Assembly (NCBI GenBank): GCA_034142505.1
Contig: JAWZDV010000036.1
Location: 1 to 64,000, forward strand
Length of the DNA: 64,000 nucleotides
Direction: 5' to 3'
From: Hungatella_A sp034142505
Lineage (GTDB): Bacteria; Bacillota; Clostridia; Lachnospirales; Lachnospiraceae
In this document: piece by piece, positions 1 to 7,850 of the stretch
Layout of the letters: each line of letters begins with the position of its first letter
How positions within the stretch are numbered: the first letter of the stretch is position 1
Made by a program: the position numbers and the translations under genes
The notes under the pieces: model-generated
Database searches by the model: none
Told to the model about the DNA's origin: nothing
What the model saw: the letters and a program-made list of their open reading frames with translations, nothing else

Positions 1-35
1 GGTTTCAGCGCATTGTCAGTTTGAACAAATGTCAT
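1..35 (-). CDS. start of a gene running off the left edge, possibly RidA-like (partial)
   Basis: On the minus strand an ATG at 35-33 overlaps the TGA of the symporter gene by four bases (ATGA) and has an AAGGAG site eight bases upstream, the usual look of translational coupling. The visible start reads MTFVQTDNALK followed by an incomplete Pro codon. This resembles the N-terminus of RidA/YjgF enamine deaminases (T-D-x-A-x-x-P), which would suit a neighbour of a PLP enzyme producing reactive enamines. With only twelve codons visible the product is a guess; the existence of a gene is better supported than its identity. Confidence 0.5.
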   Translation of the reverse strand, partial: MTFVQTDNALK

Positions 36-1264
36 GTTTGGGCTCCTTTTTTATCTTTTTCTGTTTTGTCGATGACCAGAGCGATTGCCACGTCACCGAT
101 GATGTTGCAGGGGGTTCTGGCCATGTCCAGAATCTTGTCGATACCGGCTACCAGGGAAACGCCGTCCAGCGGGATTCCCACGGTGGGGAAAACGCTGGTA
201 ATCATAACGATCATGTAACCGGGAATGCCAACGGCTCCGACGGCAATCAGCAGAGCGGTAAATACGATGTTGACCTGCTGGCCGAGCGTCAGGCTCATGC
301 CATAGGCCTGTGCCACAAAGTTGGACACGATTGCCATATACATAGCGGCTCCCGCCATATTGATGGTGTTGCCCAGAGGCACCAGAAAGCTGCTGACATC
401 TTTGGTGAGTCCCAGCCGCTGGGAAGCTCTCATGTTGGATGGAAGCGCGGCCATACTGGAGGTGGTGCTGAAAGCGATCAGCAGCGGTTCCCGCATTTCT
501 TTTAAGAAGCGGGCCGGAGATATCTTACAGATCACGAACAGCATGGGAGCGTAGACCACCAGCACAAAGATGATAATACATCCGTAAACCGTGAGCACCA
601 TTTTGCCAAGAGGCAGAATGACGGACAGTCCGTAGGAGGAGATCGTGCTGGTGATCAGCGCGAAGGTGCCAATCGGGGCATACAGCATCACATAGTGGGT
701 CATTTTAAACATAATTTCTGCGAAGTTGTTAATTCCGTCAGCGATAGGCTGTGCCTTTTCCCCGCACCGCGTGATACAGAAACCGAAGAAAACGCTGAAT
801 ACAATTAACGGAAGTAAATCACCGTTGGCCATGGAATTAACCACGTTGCTGGGAATCATATTGAGCAGTGTCTGGCCGATGCCGGCAAATTCCTTGCCTT
901 CATAAACGGCTGTGGCGGCATCTGCCAGTACAACGCCTTTGCCGGGCTGGATGATATTGGAGACGGCGATACCAAAGATCATGGCCAGGCACATGGTGCC
1001 AAAGTAGAGTACAACCGCTTTTACCGCTACGCGCCCAAGCTTTCTCATATCGTTGATGGAGCAGGTGCCGGAAATGATGGAGGCCATCAGCAGAGGCACC
1101 ACCAGCATTTTCACAAGACTGATAAATGCATCGCCGAAAGGCTTGATTCCGGCAGTGCTGATCTGAAAATGATTGCAGACAGCACCGGTAATAATACCTG
1201 CAAGTAAAGCAATAATCATCTGTGTTGATAAACTGACTTTCTTTTTCTGCGTATTTTTCTGCAT
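32..1264 (-). CDS. dicarboxylate/amino acid:cation symporter (DAACS family)
   Basis: The 410-residue polytopic membrane protein has the features of the GltP/SstT (SLC1-like) family: hydrophobic N-terminal helices after a basic start, a re-entrant serine-rich loop (FSTTSSMAALPSNM) and the NTINMAGAAMYMAI segment that forms the sodium/substrate site. It should import glutamate, aspartate or a neutral amino acid with sodium or protons. The start at 1264 has an AAAGGA site eight bases upstream. It lies 14 bp behind the threonine synthase-like gene and is coupled to a further gene at the edge, so the three probably form an amino-acid uptake and breakdown operon. The exact substrate cannot be told from sequence. 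Confidence 0.92.
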   Translation of the reverse strand: MQKNTQKKKVSLSTQMIIALLAGIITGAVCNHFQISTAGIKPFGDAFISLVKMLVVPLLMASIISGTCSINDMRKLGRVAVKAVVLYFGTMCLAMIFGIAVSNIIQPGKGVVLADAATAVYEGKEFAGIGQTLLNMIPSNVVNSMANGDLLPLIVFSVFFGFCITRCGEKAQPIADGINNFAEIMFKMTHYVMLYAPIGTFALITSTISSYGLSVILPLGKMVLTVYGCIIIFVLVVYAPMLFVICKISPARFLKEMREPLLIAFSTTSSMAALPSNMRASQRLGLTKDVSSFLVPLGNTINMAGAAMYMAIVSNFVAQAYGMSLTLGQQVNIVFTALLIAVGAVGIPGYMIVMITSVFPTVGIPLDGVSLVAGIDKILDMARTPCNIIGDVAIALVIDKTEKDKKGAQT

Positions 1265-1278
1265 AATTTGATCCTTTC

Positions 1279-2388
1279 TCAGAGTGTATACAGTTCTGCG
1301 ATCTCCTGGCCTGCTTTTAACCCGTTGCCGGAAAGCGTCATGACGATATCGTCATGGGAGGTCAGAATTCCATGGTCTAATAGTTGACATAATCCCGCGT
1401 ATGCGGCTGCGGAGGTGGGCTCTGCATAAAGTCCCAGGGCCGCAAGCTGTTTGAGCGCTTTTATAATCTGTGTCTCGGTCACGCTGATGATGGTTCCGCC
1501 GGTTTGGCGGACCGCTGCCGTTACAAGACTGCTTTTGTTGGGATTCCTCAGGGCAATTCCCTCTGCCACGGTGGGTTTAGCAGGCATGACGCTGGTGTCA
1601 CCCACAAATTCCCGGTAGATAGGATTGCAGTGTTCGGCCTGAATCACAAAGAGGCGGGGCAGTTTGGTGACCTGTCCATTTTGCAGCAGTTCGCGAAAGC
1701 CGTAGTACATGCCAAGAATGCTGCTGCCGTTGCCGGCCACCGCAACAATGTTGTCCGGGGCCTCAAAGCCGTTCTGCTCCCAGAGTTCGTAGGCCGCTGA
1801 TTTGGTACCCTGAAGGAACATGGGATGCCAGTTGTGCCCCGCGTAGGAGTCGGAGTGTTCCTGGGCAGCGGCCGCCACATCTTCTCTTGAACCGCTGATT
1901 TCATGGATGTTGGCGCCGTAAGCACGGATTTGGATCAGTTTTCCGGCGGAATTTCCCTTTGGCACGTAGATTTCACAGGGAATCTGTCCCAGCGCACAGT
2001 ATCCGGCCACAGAGGCTCCGGCATTTCCGGAGGAATCTTCCGTGATAAAACGGACACCCTGGTTTAAGAGGTAATTGACGACCATCACGGTTCCCCTGTC
2101 TTTGAAGGAGCCGGTCGGCATTAAATATTCCATCTTCACTCTTAAATGGCATTTGGCATGAGGAACCTTCACAAGAGGGGTCATGCCCTCATCAAAGGTT
2201 ACGGTAAGATCTTCATATTTCAAAGGATATGCAGCATCGTACCGCCACATATTGAAACGGTTTGTTTTGATATCGTGTTTGGTGAAACTGGGAGTGAAGT
2301 CGCAGGATAAGGCTCCGCCACAGTCACATTTCCACCGGGCTTCCTGTTCGGTGTATTCCCGTTTACATTGATTACAGATAAATTTCAT
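1279..2388 (-). CDS. threonine synthase-like PLP enzyme
   Basis: This fold-type II PLP enzyme has 369 residues. An N-terminal zinc ribbon (CNQC then CDCGG) precedes the PLP-lysine motif PTGSFKDRG and the phosphate/substrate loop SSGNAGAS. A C-terminal SGNG-type loop binds the cofactor. It is annotated as threonine synthase (O-phosphohomoserine to threonine), but the family also holds threonine and diaminopropionate ammonia-lyases. Its operon with an amino-acid symporter and a divergent YheO-type regulator fits a catabolic lyase at least as well. The ATG at 2388 is preferred over a GTG six bases earlier because AGGAGG sits five bases before it. Confidence 0.85.
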   Translation of the reverse strand: MKFICNQCKREYTEQEARWKCDCGGALSCDFTPSFTKHDIKTNRFNMWRYDAAYPLKYEDLTVTFDEGMTPLVKVPHAKCHLRVKMEYLMPTGSFKDRGTVMVVNYLLNQGVRFITEDSSGNAGASVAGYCALGQIPCEIYVPKGNSAGKLIQIRAYGANIHEISGSREDVAAAAQEHSDSYAGHNWHPMFLQGTKSAAYELWEQNGFEAPDNIVAVAGNGSSILGMYYGFRELLQNGQVTKLPRLFVIQAEHCNPIYREFVGDTSVMPAKPTVAEGIALRNPNKSSLVTAAVRQTGGTIISVTETQIIKALKQLAALGLYAEPTSAAAYAGLCQLLDHGILTSHDDIVMTLSGNGLKAGQEIAELYTL

Positions 2389-2668
2389 AGCCACCTCCTG
2401 GTAAAATATAGAAAAAAATATACGTTTTTCCCAAAATGTCCGGACAAATTAGAAAAAAATTTAAGGAGTTCCCCCATTTATAAGGAATTATATAATTTAT
2501 TCTATAAAAAGTCAATAAAAAATTCTATAAAAACAGATGAGAAGGGAAATAATGCATAAAAAATTATACATTTATATGATTGACATGAAAAAAGTACGGA
2601 ATCTGGACTTTTGACTGGGGGTATTATATAATAAATTATATCAAAATTTCCAAGAGGAGATGTTTTTT
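2389..2668. promoter_or_regulatory. AT-rich divergent promoter region
   Basis: This 280-bp spacer separates the minus-strand threonine synthase operon from the plus-strand regulator. It is far more AT-rich than the flanking genes, with runs of A and T and a TATTATATAATAAATTATA stretch near 2621-2640 just ahead of the regulator. Promoters for both directions and the regulator binding site are expected here, but I cannot assign a convincing -35/-10 pair or operator. Confidence 0.5.
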
Positions 2669-3322
2669 ATGAATTCGCTTTTAACATCATATTTTCCCAT
2701 TGCAGAGATGGTGGCGCAGACGTTTGGCAAAAACTGTGAGGTAGTGATTCACGATTTATCTCACCCCCGAAGTTCTGTGGTATATGTGGCAAATGGCACG
2801 GTGACGAAACGAAAGGTGGGACAATCCTTCAATCATCTGATCAATGAAGTGCTGCTCAATAAGAATTTCAAGGATGACTGTACGATCAACTACACCTATG
2901 AATCGGAAGAGGGAAAACATATTAAATCATCATCTTCCTTAATCCGGGATGCGAAAGGCGAGGTGATCGGGATGTTCTGCATCAATTATGATCTGACGCT
3001 GACGTATGCGCTGAAAGAGGAGGTAGACCAGTTCCTTCCGGCGGTAAGCGAGCCAAAACCTACAATTGACAATTCTGTGGAACTTCTGGAAAATGGAGAA
3101 GTGACCACGATTATTAATAATTTGATCGATAATATAATTGGAGATACGGATGTATCCCAGTTAAAACGGAAGGATAATTTGGAACTGGTGGAATTCATGG
3201 AGCAGAAGGGAATCTTTCTGGTGAAAGGAGCTATTGACAAGGTGGCTCTGCGTATGGGGATCTCAAAGGTGACCGTATACAGCTATTTGGATGAGATTCG
3301 GAACCGGCGGGAGAAGGAGTGA
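2669..3322 (+). CDS. YheO-type PAS and HTH transcriptional regulator
   Basis: A 217-residue protein with an N-terminal YheO-like PAS domain (about residues 1-115, containing VVIHDLSHPRSS and a CINYD strand) and a C-terminal helix-turn-helix (last 60 residues, DKVALRMGISKVTVYSYLDEIR), the HTH_22 type. Such proteins sense a small metabolite and switch an adjacent catabolic operon. It is divergent from the threonine synthase/symporter operon, which is its likely target. The ATG at 2669 is chosen over the one at 2660, because AGAGGAG abuts the earlier ATG and is properly spaced from the later one. The ligand is unknown. Confidence 0.88.
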   Translation: MNSLLTSYFPIAEMVAQTFGKNCEVVIHDLSHPRSSVVYVANGTVTKRKVGQSFNHLINEVLLNKNFKDDCTINYTYESEEGKHIKSSSSLIRDAKGEVIGMFCINYDLTLTYALKEEVDQFLPAVSEPKPTIDNSVELLENGEVTTIINNLIDNIIGDTDVSQLKRKDNLELVEFMEQKGIFLVKGAIDKVALRMGISKVTVYSYLDEIRNRREKE

Positions 3323-3328
3323 GAAAAC

Positions 3329-3366
3329 GATAACCGTTCAGACGGCGGGAAATTGCCTTTTTCCCT
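3329..3366 (+). repeat. truncated left end of the structured intergenic repeat
   Basis: The segment from 3329 shares ACNGTTCAGACGGCGGGAAA with the left end of the full element at 42116-42266 and a shorter match with that at 28767-28921. The central hairpins and the right terminal repeat are missing. The remnant can fold into a short GGGAAA...TTTCCC stem and lies just past the regulator stop, so it may now act as a terminator and also carries the -35 box of the next promoter. Confidence 0.6.
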
Positions 3367-3381
3367 CTCCTGTGATATACT
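3353..3381 (+). promoter_or_regulatory. promoter of the nucleotidyltransferase gene
   Basis: TTGCCT at 3353-3358 and TATACT at 3376-3381 are separated by 17 bp, with a TGA extended -10 element directly upstream of TATACT. The start codon at 3416 lies about 30 bp past the expected transcription start, leaving room for the GAAGGAGA ribosome site. Confidence 0.65.
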
Positions 3382-3415
3382 GTCTTTACTTTAAAATGCA
3401 GACGAAGGAGACGTT

Positions 3416-4336
3416 ATGAAAAGCACAACACTTGTGATTATGGCGGCGGGTATCGGGAGCCGGTTTGGAGGCGGAATCAAGCAGCTGGAGCCGGTGGGGC
3501 CGGGCGGAGAGATCATTATGGATTACTCCATCCATGACGCGCTGGAAGCGGGATTTAACAAGATTGTCTTTATTATCAGAAAGGATTTGGACAAGGACTT
3601 CCGGGAGATTATCGGGAACCGGATTGAGAAGATTGCGCCGGTGGAGTATGCATACCAGGAACTTGATGATTTGCCAAAGGGATATGAAAAGCCGGCTGAG
3701 AGAACGAAGCCCTGGGGGACGGGACAGGCGATTCTGGCGGCGAAGGATTTGGTGAAGGATGCATTTCTGGTGATCAACGCGGATGACTATTACGGAAAAG
3801 AAGGATTTCGAAAGATCCATCAGTATATGGTGGAGGAGATGGACACGGAGGCCGATGTGTATGATATGTGTATGGGCGGATTTATCCTGTCCAATACCCT
3901 TAGCGAGAACGGCGGCGTGACGAGAGGTGTCTGTGTGGTGAATCCGGACGGAAGCTTAAAGGATGTGACGGAGACATACAATATCGAGTGGAAGGGCCAC
4001 GGGCTGTTTGCGGACGATGAGAAGGGCAATCCGGTTCTGGTGAACCCGGACCAGCATGTTTCTATGAATATGTGGGGATTTCCTCCGGCGTTTATCGGGG
4101 AACTGGAACGGGGATTTCCGGAATTTCTGGACAGCCTGGAACCGGAAGATATGAAATCGGAATATCTGCTTCCGAGGATCGTGGATAAGATGATTAAGAC
4201 AGGGAAAGCCAGAGTGAAGGTGCTGGAGACCCGGGATAAGTGGTTCGGCGTGACGTATAAAGAGGATAAGGAGTCTGTGGTCAAGGCGATTCGGCGCCTG
4301 ATTGATGAGGGCGTTTATCCTGAGAAATTGTTTTAA
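3416..4336 (+). CDS. sugar-phosphate nucleotidyltransferase
   Basis: A 306-residue protein starting with the nucleotidyltransferase signature MAAGIGSRFGGGIKQLEPVG, in which the glycine-rich loop binds the NTP phosphates, followed by a Rossmann-like alpha/beta domain with INADDYYG (metal-binding Asp residues). The family transfers NMP to a sugar-1-phosphate or related acceptor to make an activated sugar for cell-envelope glycans. No partner gene nearby identifies the sugar. It is transcribed alone from the promoter at 3353-3381 and followed by a hairpin. The start is well supported by GAAGGAGA eight bases upstream. Confidence 0.88.
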   Translation: MKSTTLVIMAAGIGSRFGGGIKQLEPVGPGGEIIMDYSIHDALEAGFNKIVFIIRKDLDKDFREIIGNRIEKIAPVEYAYQELDDLPKGYEKPAERTKPWGTGQAILAAKDLVKDAFLVINADDYYGKEGFRKIHQYMVEEMDTEADVYDMCMGGFILSNTLSENGGVTRGVCVVNPDGSLKDVTETYNIEWKGHGLFADDEKGNPVLVNPDQHVSMNMWGFPPAFIGELERGFPEFLDSLEPEDMKSEYLLPRIVDKMIKTGKARVKVLETRDKWFGVTYKEDKESVVKAIRRLIDEGVYPEKLF

Positions 4337-4345
4337 ATGATGTGA

Positions 4346-4382
4346 AAGGAAAGCAGTGGCATGAAGGTGCTGCTGCTTTTTT
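4346..4382 (+). terminator. probable terminator after the nucleotidyltransferase gene
   Basis: AAAGCAG near 4351 can pair with CTGCTTT near 4375 and is followed by a run of six T residues. The stem is short with a large interior, so this is a moderate call. Confidence 0.45.
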
Positions 4383-4458
4383 GGTTTAATTAGCGGTACA
4401 TTTCGGTGGGGGAATTCATATACTGGGATAGAACGAATAGTAAGGAGAGACTGTCTAT

Positions 4459-5151
4459 ATGCAATATTCTTCTTTTAAACAGAAGGACAACTGGCAGGAG
4501 GGGCAGAGTCTGCGGGATATTGAGTATTTCCAGGCATTTTATCCTGAGAGCATGAAGCGGTTACAGACGTTTGTGGCGGCGGAATGCGACAAGATGGATT
4601 ATGATGGAAGCCCGATTTACGATGAGTACCCGGACCGGGTGATGATCAGCCAGCTTTGCGATAATATCTGCCGAAAGATCCCGGATCAGATGAGTGCCGG
4701 TTTCATGGGTTCGGGGATGATGCCGGACATAGGTTGCGGCTGTGAGAGCACGGAAGTGGAGGAAGTAGAGATTTATGAATTAATGCAGAGTCAGCAGCTC
4801 TTTGGACCGGGGCGCCCGCCCCAGGGCCCGCCGCCAGGAAGGCCGCCCCAGGGGTCACCACCGTGGGGACCGCCACCAGGCCCGCCGCCAGGCCGCCCGC
4901 CTCAGGGGCCACCGCCATGGGGACCGCCGCCAGGCCCGCCGCCAGGACGCCCGCCCCAGGGGCCACCGCCATGGGGACCGCCGCCAGGACCGCCTCCAGG
5001 ACGCCCGCCCCAGGGCCCGCCACCGTGGGGACCGCCGCCAGGACCGCCTCCCAGACCCCAGCCAGGGCCAAACTGGATGAATGACATTATCCGCGTTCTT
5101 CTGTTAAATGAACTTCAGAGACGCCGATGCAGAAACGGAAGATGTTTTTAA
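4459..5151 (+). CDS. Pro/Gly-rich repeat protein, unknown function
   Basis: A 230-residue protein in three parts. Residues 1-115 form an acidic, folded-looking region with an even spread of Cys residues (including DNICRKIP and GCGCES). Residues 118-198 are four 18-residue repeats of the type GRPPQGPPPWGPPPGPPP plus a leading half repeat. The C-terminus is NWMNDIIRVLLLNELQRRRC followed by RNGRCF, an amphipathic helix ending in Arg and Cys residues. There is no signal peptide or membrane segment. The layout resembles small spore-coat or assembly proteins of Clostridia, where Pro/Gly repeats form extended scaffolds, but I do not recognise a named family. The AAGGAGA site at 4442 supports the start. 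Confidence 0.75.
   Translation: MQYSSFKQKDNWQEGQSLRDIEYFQAFYPESMKRLQTFVAAECDKMDYDGSPIYDEYPDRVMISQLCDNICRKIPDQMSAGFMGSGMMPDIGCGCESTEVEEVEIYELMQSQQLFGPGRPPQGPPPGRPPQGSPPWGPPPGPPPGRPPQGPPPWGPPPGPPPGRPPQGPPPWGPPPGPPPGRPPQGPPPWGPPPGPPPRPQPGPNWMNDIIRVLLLNELQRRRCRNGRCF
4810..5052 (+). repeat. 54-bp tandem repeat array inside the Pro/Gly-rich gene
   Basis: Four 54-bp units (18 codons each) follow a 27-bp half unit. Units differ mainly at synonymous positions (CCC/CCT, GGC/GGA), with one Ser for Pro change in the first full unit. The array is in frame and strongly GC-rich, and should be length-variable between strains. Confidence 0.93.
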
Positions 5152-5209
5152 CCGGGTGGAATTCATAAAAGATTAAGTTGAGATTTTCATGGTTACCATA
5201 TACAATAAA

Positions 5210-5236
5210 GAATAGTGGCACTCTGTGCCACTATTC
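5210..5236 (+). other. perfect 12-bp stem hairpin upstream of the surface protein gene
   Basis: GAATAGTGGCAC (5210-5221) pairs perfectly with GTGCCACTATTC (5225-5236) around a 3-base loop. No T run follows, so it is not a standard intrinsic terminator for the plus strand. It sits 15 bp before the AAGGAAG ribosome site of the next gene and may be a leader structure, an operator, or the end of the preceding transcript. Confidence 0.6.
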
Positions 5237-5263
5237 GCTAAGATCAGACAAAGGAAGTTGTAT

Positions 5264-7738
5264 ATGAGTAAATTTTTTAAGAAAATCTGTATCCTGGCTG
5301 GCATATTTGTGGCAGCCGCCGGAATATATTTTATATTAGCACAAAACACCGTAGAGAAGCAGGATACGGTATATACCACTATGGAAGACGCGACGCTTCC
5401 GGTGGTATATGCCTCCATGTTCGGTTCTTATGACAACCGGATGCCGGGCTATCTCCAGGAGATGGAGCAGATGACGGCGAGGGACTGCCTCACAGTTCTT
5501 CCACCGGACAGGCAGTTAGCTCTCAAAATCGCCGGATATGGGGAGAGTGTGCTGTCCATCCAGTATGAGATCCGCAGTATGGACTTAAGCCGTCTGGTGG
5601 AGAAAACGAAGGTGGAGCGATGGGAAGACCAGGAGGGAGCCGCCTACGTGACGCTGCCTATCCAGAATCTTCTGACCAAAGGTGCCGAGTACCTTCTTCA
5701 TCTGACCATCCAGACAGAGCGTCATGAAGCCATCCATTATTACACCAGAATCGTGGAGGAAGAGAACTCCTACGGGGAGGAGATGCTGAAATTTGCCAGA
5801 GATTTCTCCATGAAAACCCTGGACAGCCAGCAGGCCCAGACTCTGGTCACTTATCTGGAGACCAATGACACGGAGGACAACACCTCCCTGGGAAACGTGA
5901 CCATCAAATCCAGTTTTTCCCAGCTGACCTGGGCCGGCCTAAAGATGCAGCTGGCGGGAGAGATGCAGGTGACTTTAAAGGAACTGGACGGTATTATGGG
6001 TGAGATCCGGGTCCAGTACAATCTGAATCGGGATTCGGAAGACGGAGTCGTGGAAACCTACAACGTGACCGACTACTACACAGTCAAATATAACACCCAG
6101 CGTCTCTATCTCATGGATTTTAAGAGAACTACCAATCAGGTATTTGGCGGCGGCCGGGAACTCTATTCCGGGCGGCGTATCCTGTTAGGCGTGGGTAATG
6201 ATGACGCAATCAAAGTAAAATCCAGTGCGGACAAGCGTTATCTGGCCTACACATTTAACAAAGACTTATGGAGCTATGACCAGACGGACGGAAAAGCAGT
6301 CAAGGTCTTCTCTTTCCGGACCAAGGAGGATGTAAGCGGCCGCAGCTCCTACGACCAGCACGATATTCAGATTGTGTCGGTGCGGGATACGGGCGACATC
6401 GATTTCCTGGTATACGGGTATATGAACCGGGGCCGGCATGAGGGGTATATGGGCGTCAGCCTGTACCGCTATGACCAGTCGGACGGAGCCGTGGTGGAGA
6501 AATTCTTCGCTCCGGTGAAGAATAACTATGAGGCATTGAAACAGGATGTGGAGCAGCTGTGTTATCTAAACAGCGCGGACATGCTGTATATGCTGATTGA
6601 CCATACGGTGTACGGCATTGATTTGACCAGCAACGAGTATATGGTCGTTGCGGATGCCCTGGAGGAGGGGAAATATTCCATCAGTGAGGACAAGCACAGC
6701 CTGGCCTGGCAGGAAGGCCAGAAACTCTACGAGGCCAAAACGCTTCATCTGCTTAATCTGGAGACCGGATTGAAACAGGAGATCACCGCGGAGGATGACT
6801 CCTATCTGCGGGTTCTTGGCTTTGTGAATGGGGATTTTGTCTACGGACTGGCCCATCCCGATGATCTGTGGGTGATCAACGGCAGAGTGGAGACCCTGCC
6901 GATGTATGCGCTGGAGATCGTGGATGAGAACCTTCAGGTGGAAACCCGGTATGAGAAACAGGGATATTATTTAGCCGATGTGGATGTGGAGGACGCCAGA
7001 GTCCATATGAACCGTCTTGTGCGGATCGATGGAGGTTTCTCTTATCAGGACCAGGATACCATCGTCTGCAACACCGCCGCCGAGGAGGACAAGATGGCGG
7101 GAATCGGCTGGTACGCGTCGGAAAGCAGGCGGAAACTGTACTTTGTGCAGCTGGATGCCGATATTAAGACCAGCAAGAGCATCAAGATTTCGGCACCGAA
7201 AAAGATAACCTACGATGTGTCGGAAAACCTGGAATTAAAATCCAACCAGCAGATGCAGGGAATGCTGTTTTACGCCTACGGGCAGGGCCATCTGATCGGC
7301 AGCTCCAGAGATTTTTCCGAGGCGGTTGCCATGGCATACGAAAAGATGGGATTTGTCGTGGATGACAAACAGCGGATCGTCTGGGACCGCGTGAACCGCT
7401 CCGCTTCCAGAAACATAAGAGAGCATCAGAGCGCGGCTTACAACATCACAAAGCATCTGGGAGAATTTACCGTCAGTGATGATTTTGGAGACGGATATTT
7501 AATATTGGATGCCCGTGGATGCACGCTTAGCCAGATGCTGTACTTCATTGACAAAGGCACACCAGTGGTGGCATTTACGGAGAACGACCACTATATCTTG
7601 TTATATGGCTTCGATCAGTACAATATATCGATCTACGATCCGGCCACGGACCAAGCTTACAAGATGGGATTAAATGACGCCGGAGAGTACTTTACCCGGT
7701 ATAAAAACGACTTCATCTGCGCGGTCCCAATTGATTAA
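5264..7738 (+). CDS. membrane-anchored extracellular protein with C39-like C-terminal domain
   Basis: An 824-residue protein with a short basic N-terminus and one membrane segment (KKICILAGIFVAAAGIYFIL, about residues 5-25). The large outside part begins with a helical region (residues 60-200), continues as a beta-rich, propeller-like region with repeated Tyr/Asp-Gly strands (about 270-640), and ends in a domain with GCTLSQMLYFIDKGTPVVAF and HYILLYGFDQYNISIYDPAT. The last part resembles C39-like/papain-fold domains, with Cys and His-Asp in plausible order, but catalysis is uncertain. The ATG at 5264 with AAGGAAG seven bases upstream is chosen; a GTG at 5225 lies inside the hairpin. The role is unknown, perhaps surface processing or sensing. 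Confidence 0.75.
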   Translation: MSKFFKKICILAGIFVAAAGIYFILAQNTVEKQDTVYTTMEDATLPVVYASMFGSYDNRMPGYLQEMEQMTARDCLTVLPPDRQLALKIAGYGESVLSIQYEIRSMDLSRLVEKTKVERWEDQEGAAYVTLPIQNLLTKGAEYLLHLTIQTERHEAIHYYTRIVEEENSYGEEMLKFARDFSMKTLDSQQAQTLVTYLETNDTEDNTSLGNVTIKSSFSQLTWAGLKMQLAGEMQVTLKELDGIMGEIRVQYNLNRDSEDGVVETYNVTDYYTVKYNTQRLYLMDFKRTTNQVFGGGRELYSGRRILLGVGNDDAIKVKSSADKRYLAYTFNKDLWSYDQTDGKAVKVFSFRTKEDVSGRSSYDQHDIQIVSVRDTGDIDFLVYGYMNRGRHEGYMGVSLYRYDQSDGAVVEKFFAPVKNNYEALKQDVEQLCYLNSADMLYMLIDHTVYGIDLTSNEYMVVADALEEGKYSISEDKHSLAWQEGQKLYEAKTLHLLNLETGLKQEITAEDDSYLRVLGFVNGDFVYGLAHPDDLWVINGRVETLPMYALEIVDENLQVETRYEKQGYYLADVDVEDARVHMNRLVRIDGGFSYQDQDTIVCNTAAEEDKMAGIGWYASESRRKLYFVQLDADIKTSKSIKISAPKKITYDVSENLELKSNQQMQGMLFYAYGQGHLIGSSRDFSEAVAMAYEKMGFVVDDKQRIVWDRVNRSASRNIREHQSAAYNITKHLGEFTVSDDFGDGYLILDARGCTLSQMLYFIDKGTPVVAFTENDHYILLYGFDQYNISIYDPATDQAYKMGLNDAGEYFTRYKNDFICAVPID

Positions 7739-7752
7739 ATCACGGGCTTTTC

Positions 7753-7780
7753 TTTACAAATGAGAAACATATGGTATAAT
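7753..7780 (+). promoter_or_regulatory. promoter of murA
   Basis: TTTACA at 7753-7758 and TATAAT at 7775-7780 with a 16-bp spacer and a TGG extended -10 element. The leader to the murA start is about 65 bases. Confidence 0.75.
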
Positions 7781-7850
7781 AAAAGGGACAGACAGAAAAA
7801 CGTAAACATTTTGTAAAGATAAATATAGCAATATGATATAGAGGTGTAAA

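Noticed and set aside
4810..5052. Tandem repeats considered as a CRISPR array
   Set aside because: Units are contiguous and in frame, with no spacers and no cas genes nearby; they encode an 18-residue protein repeat.
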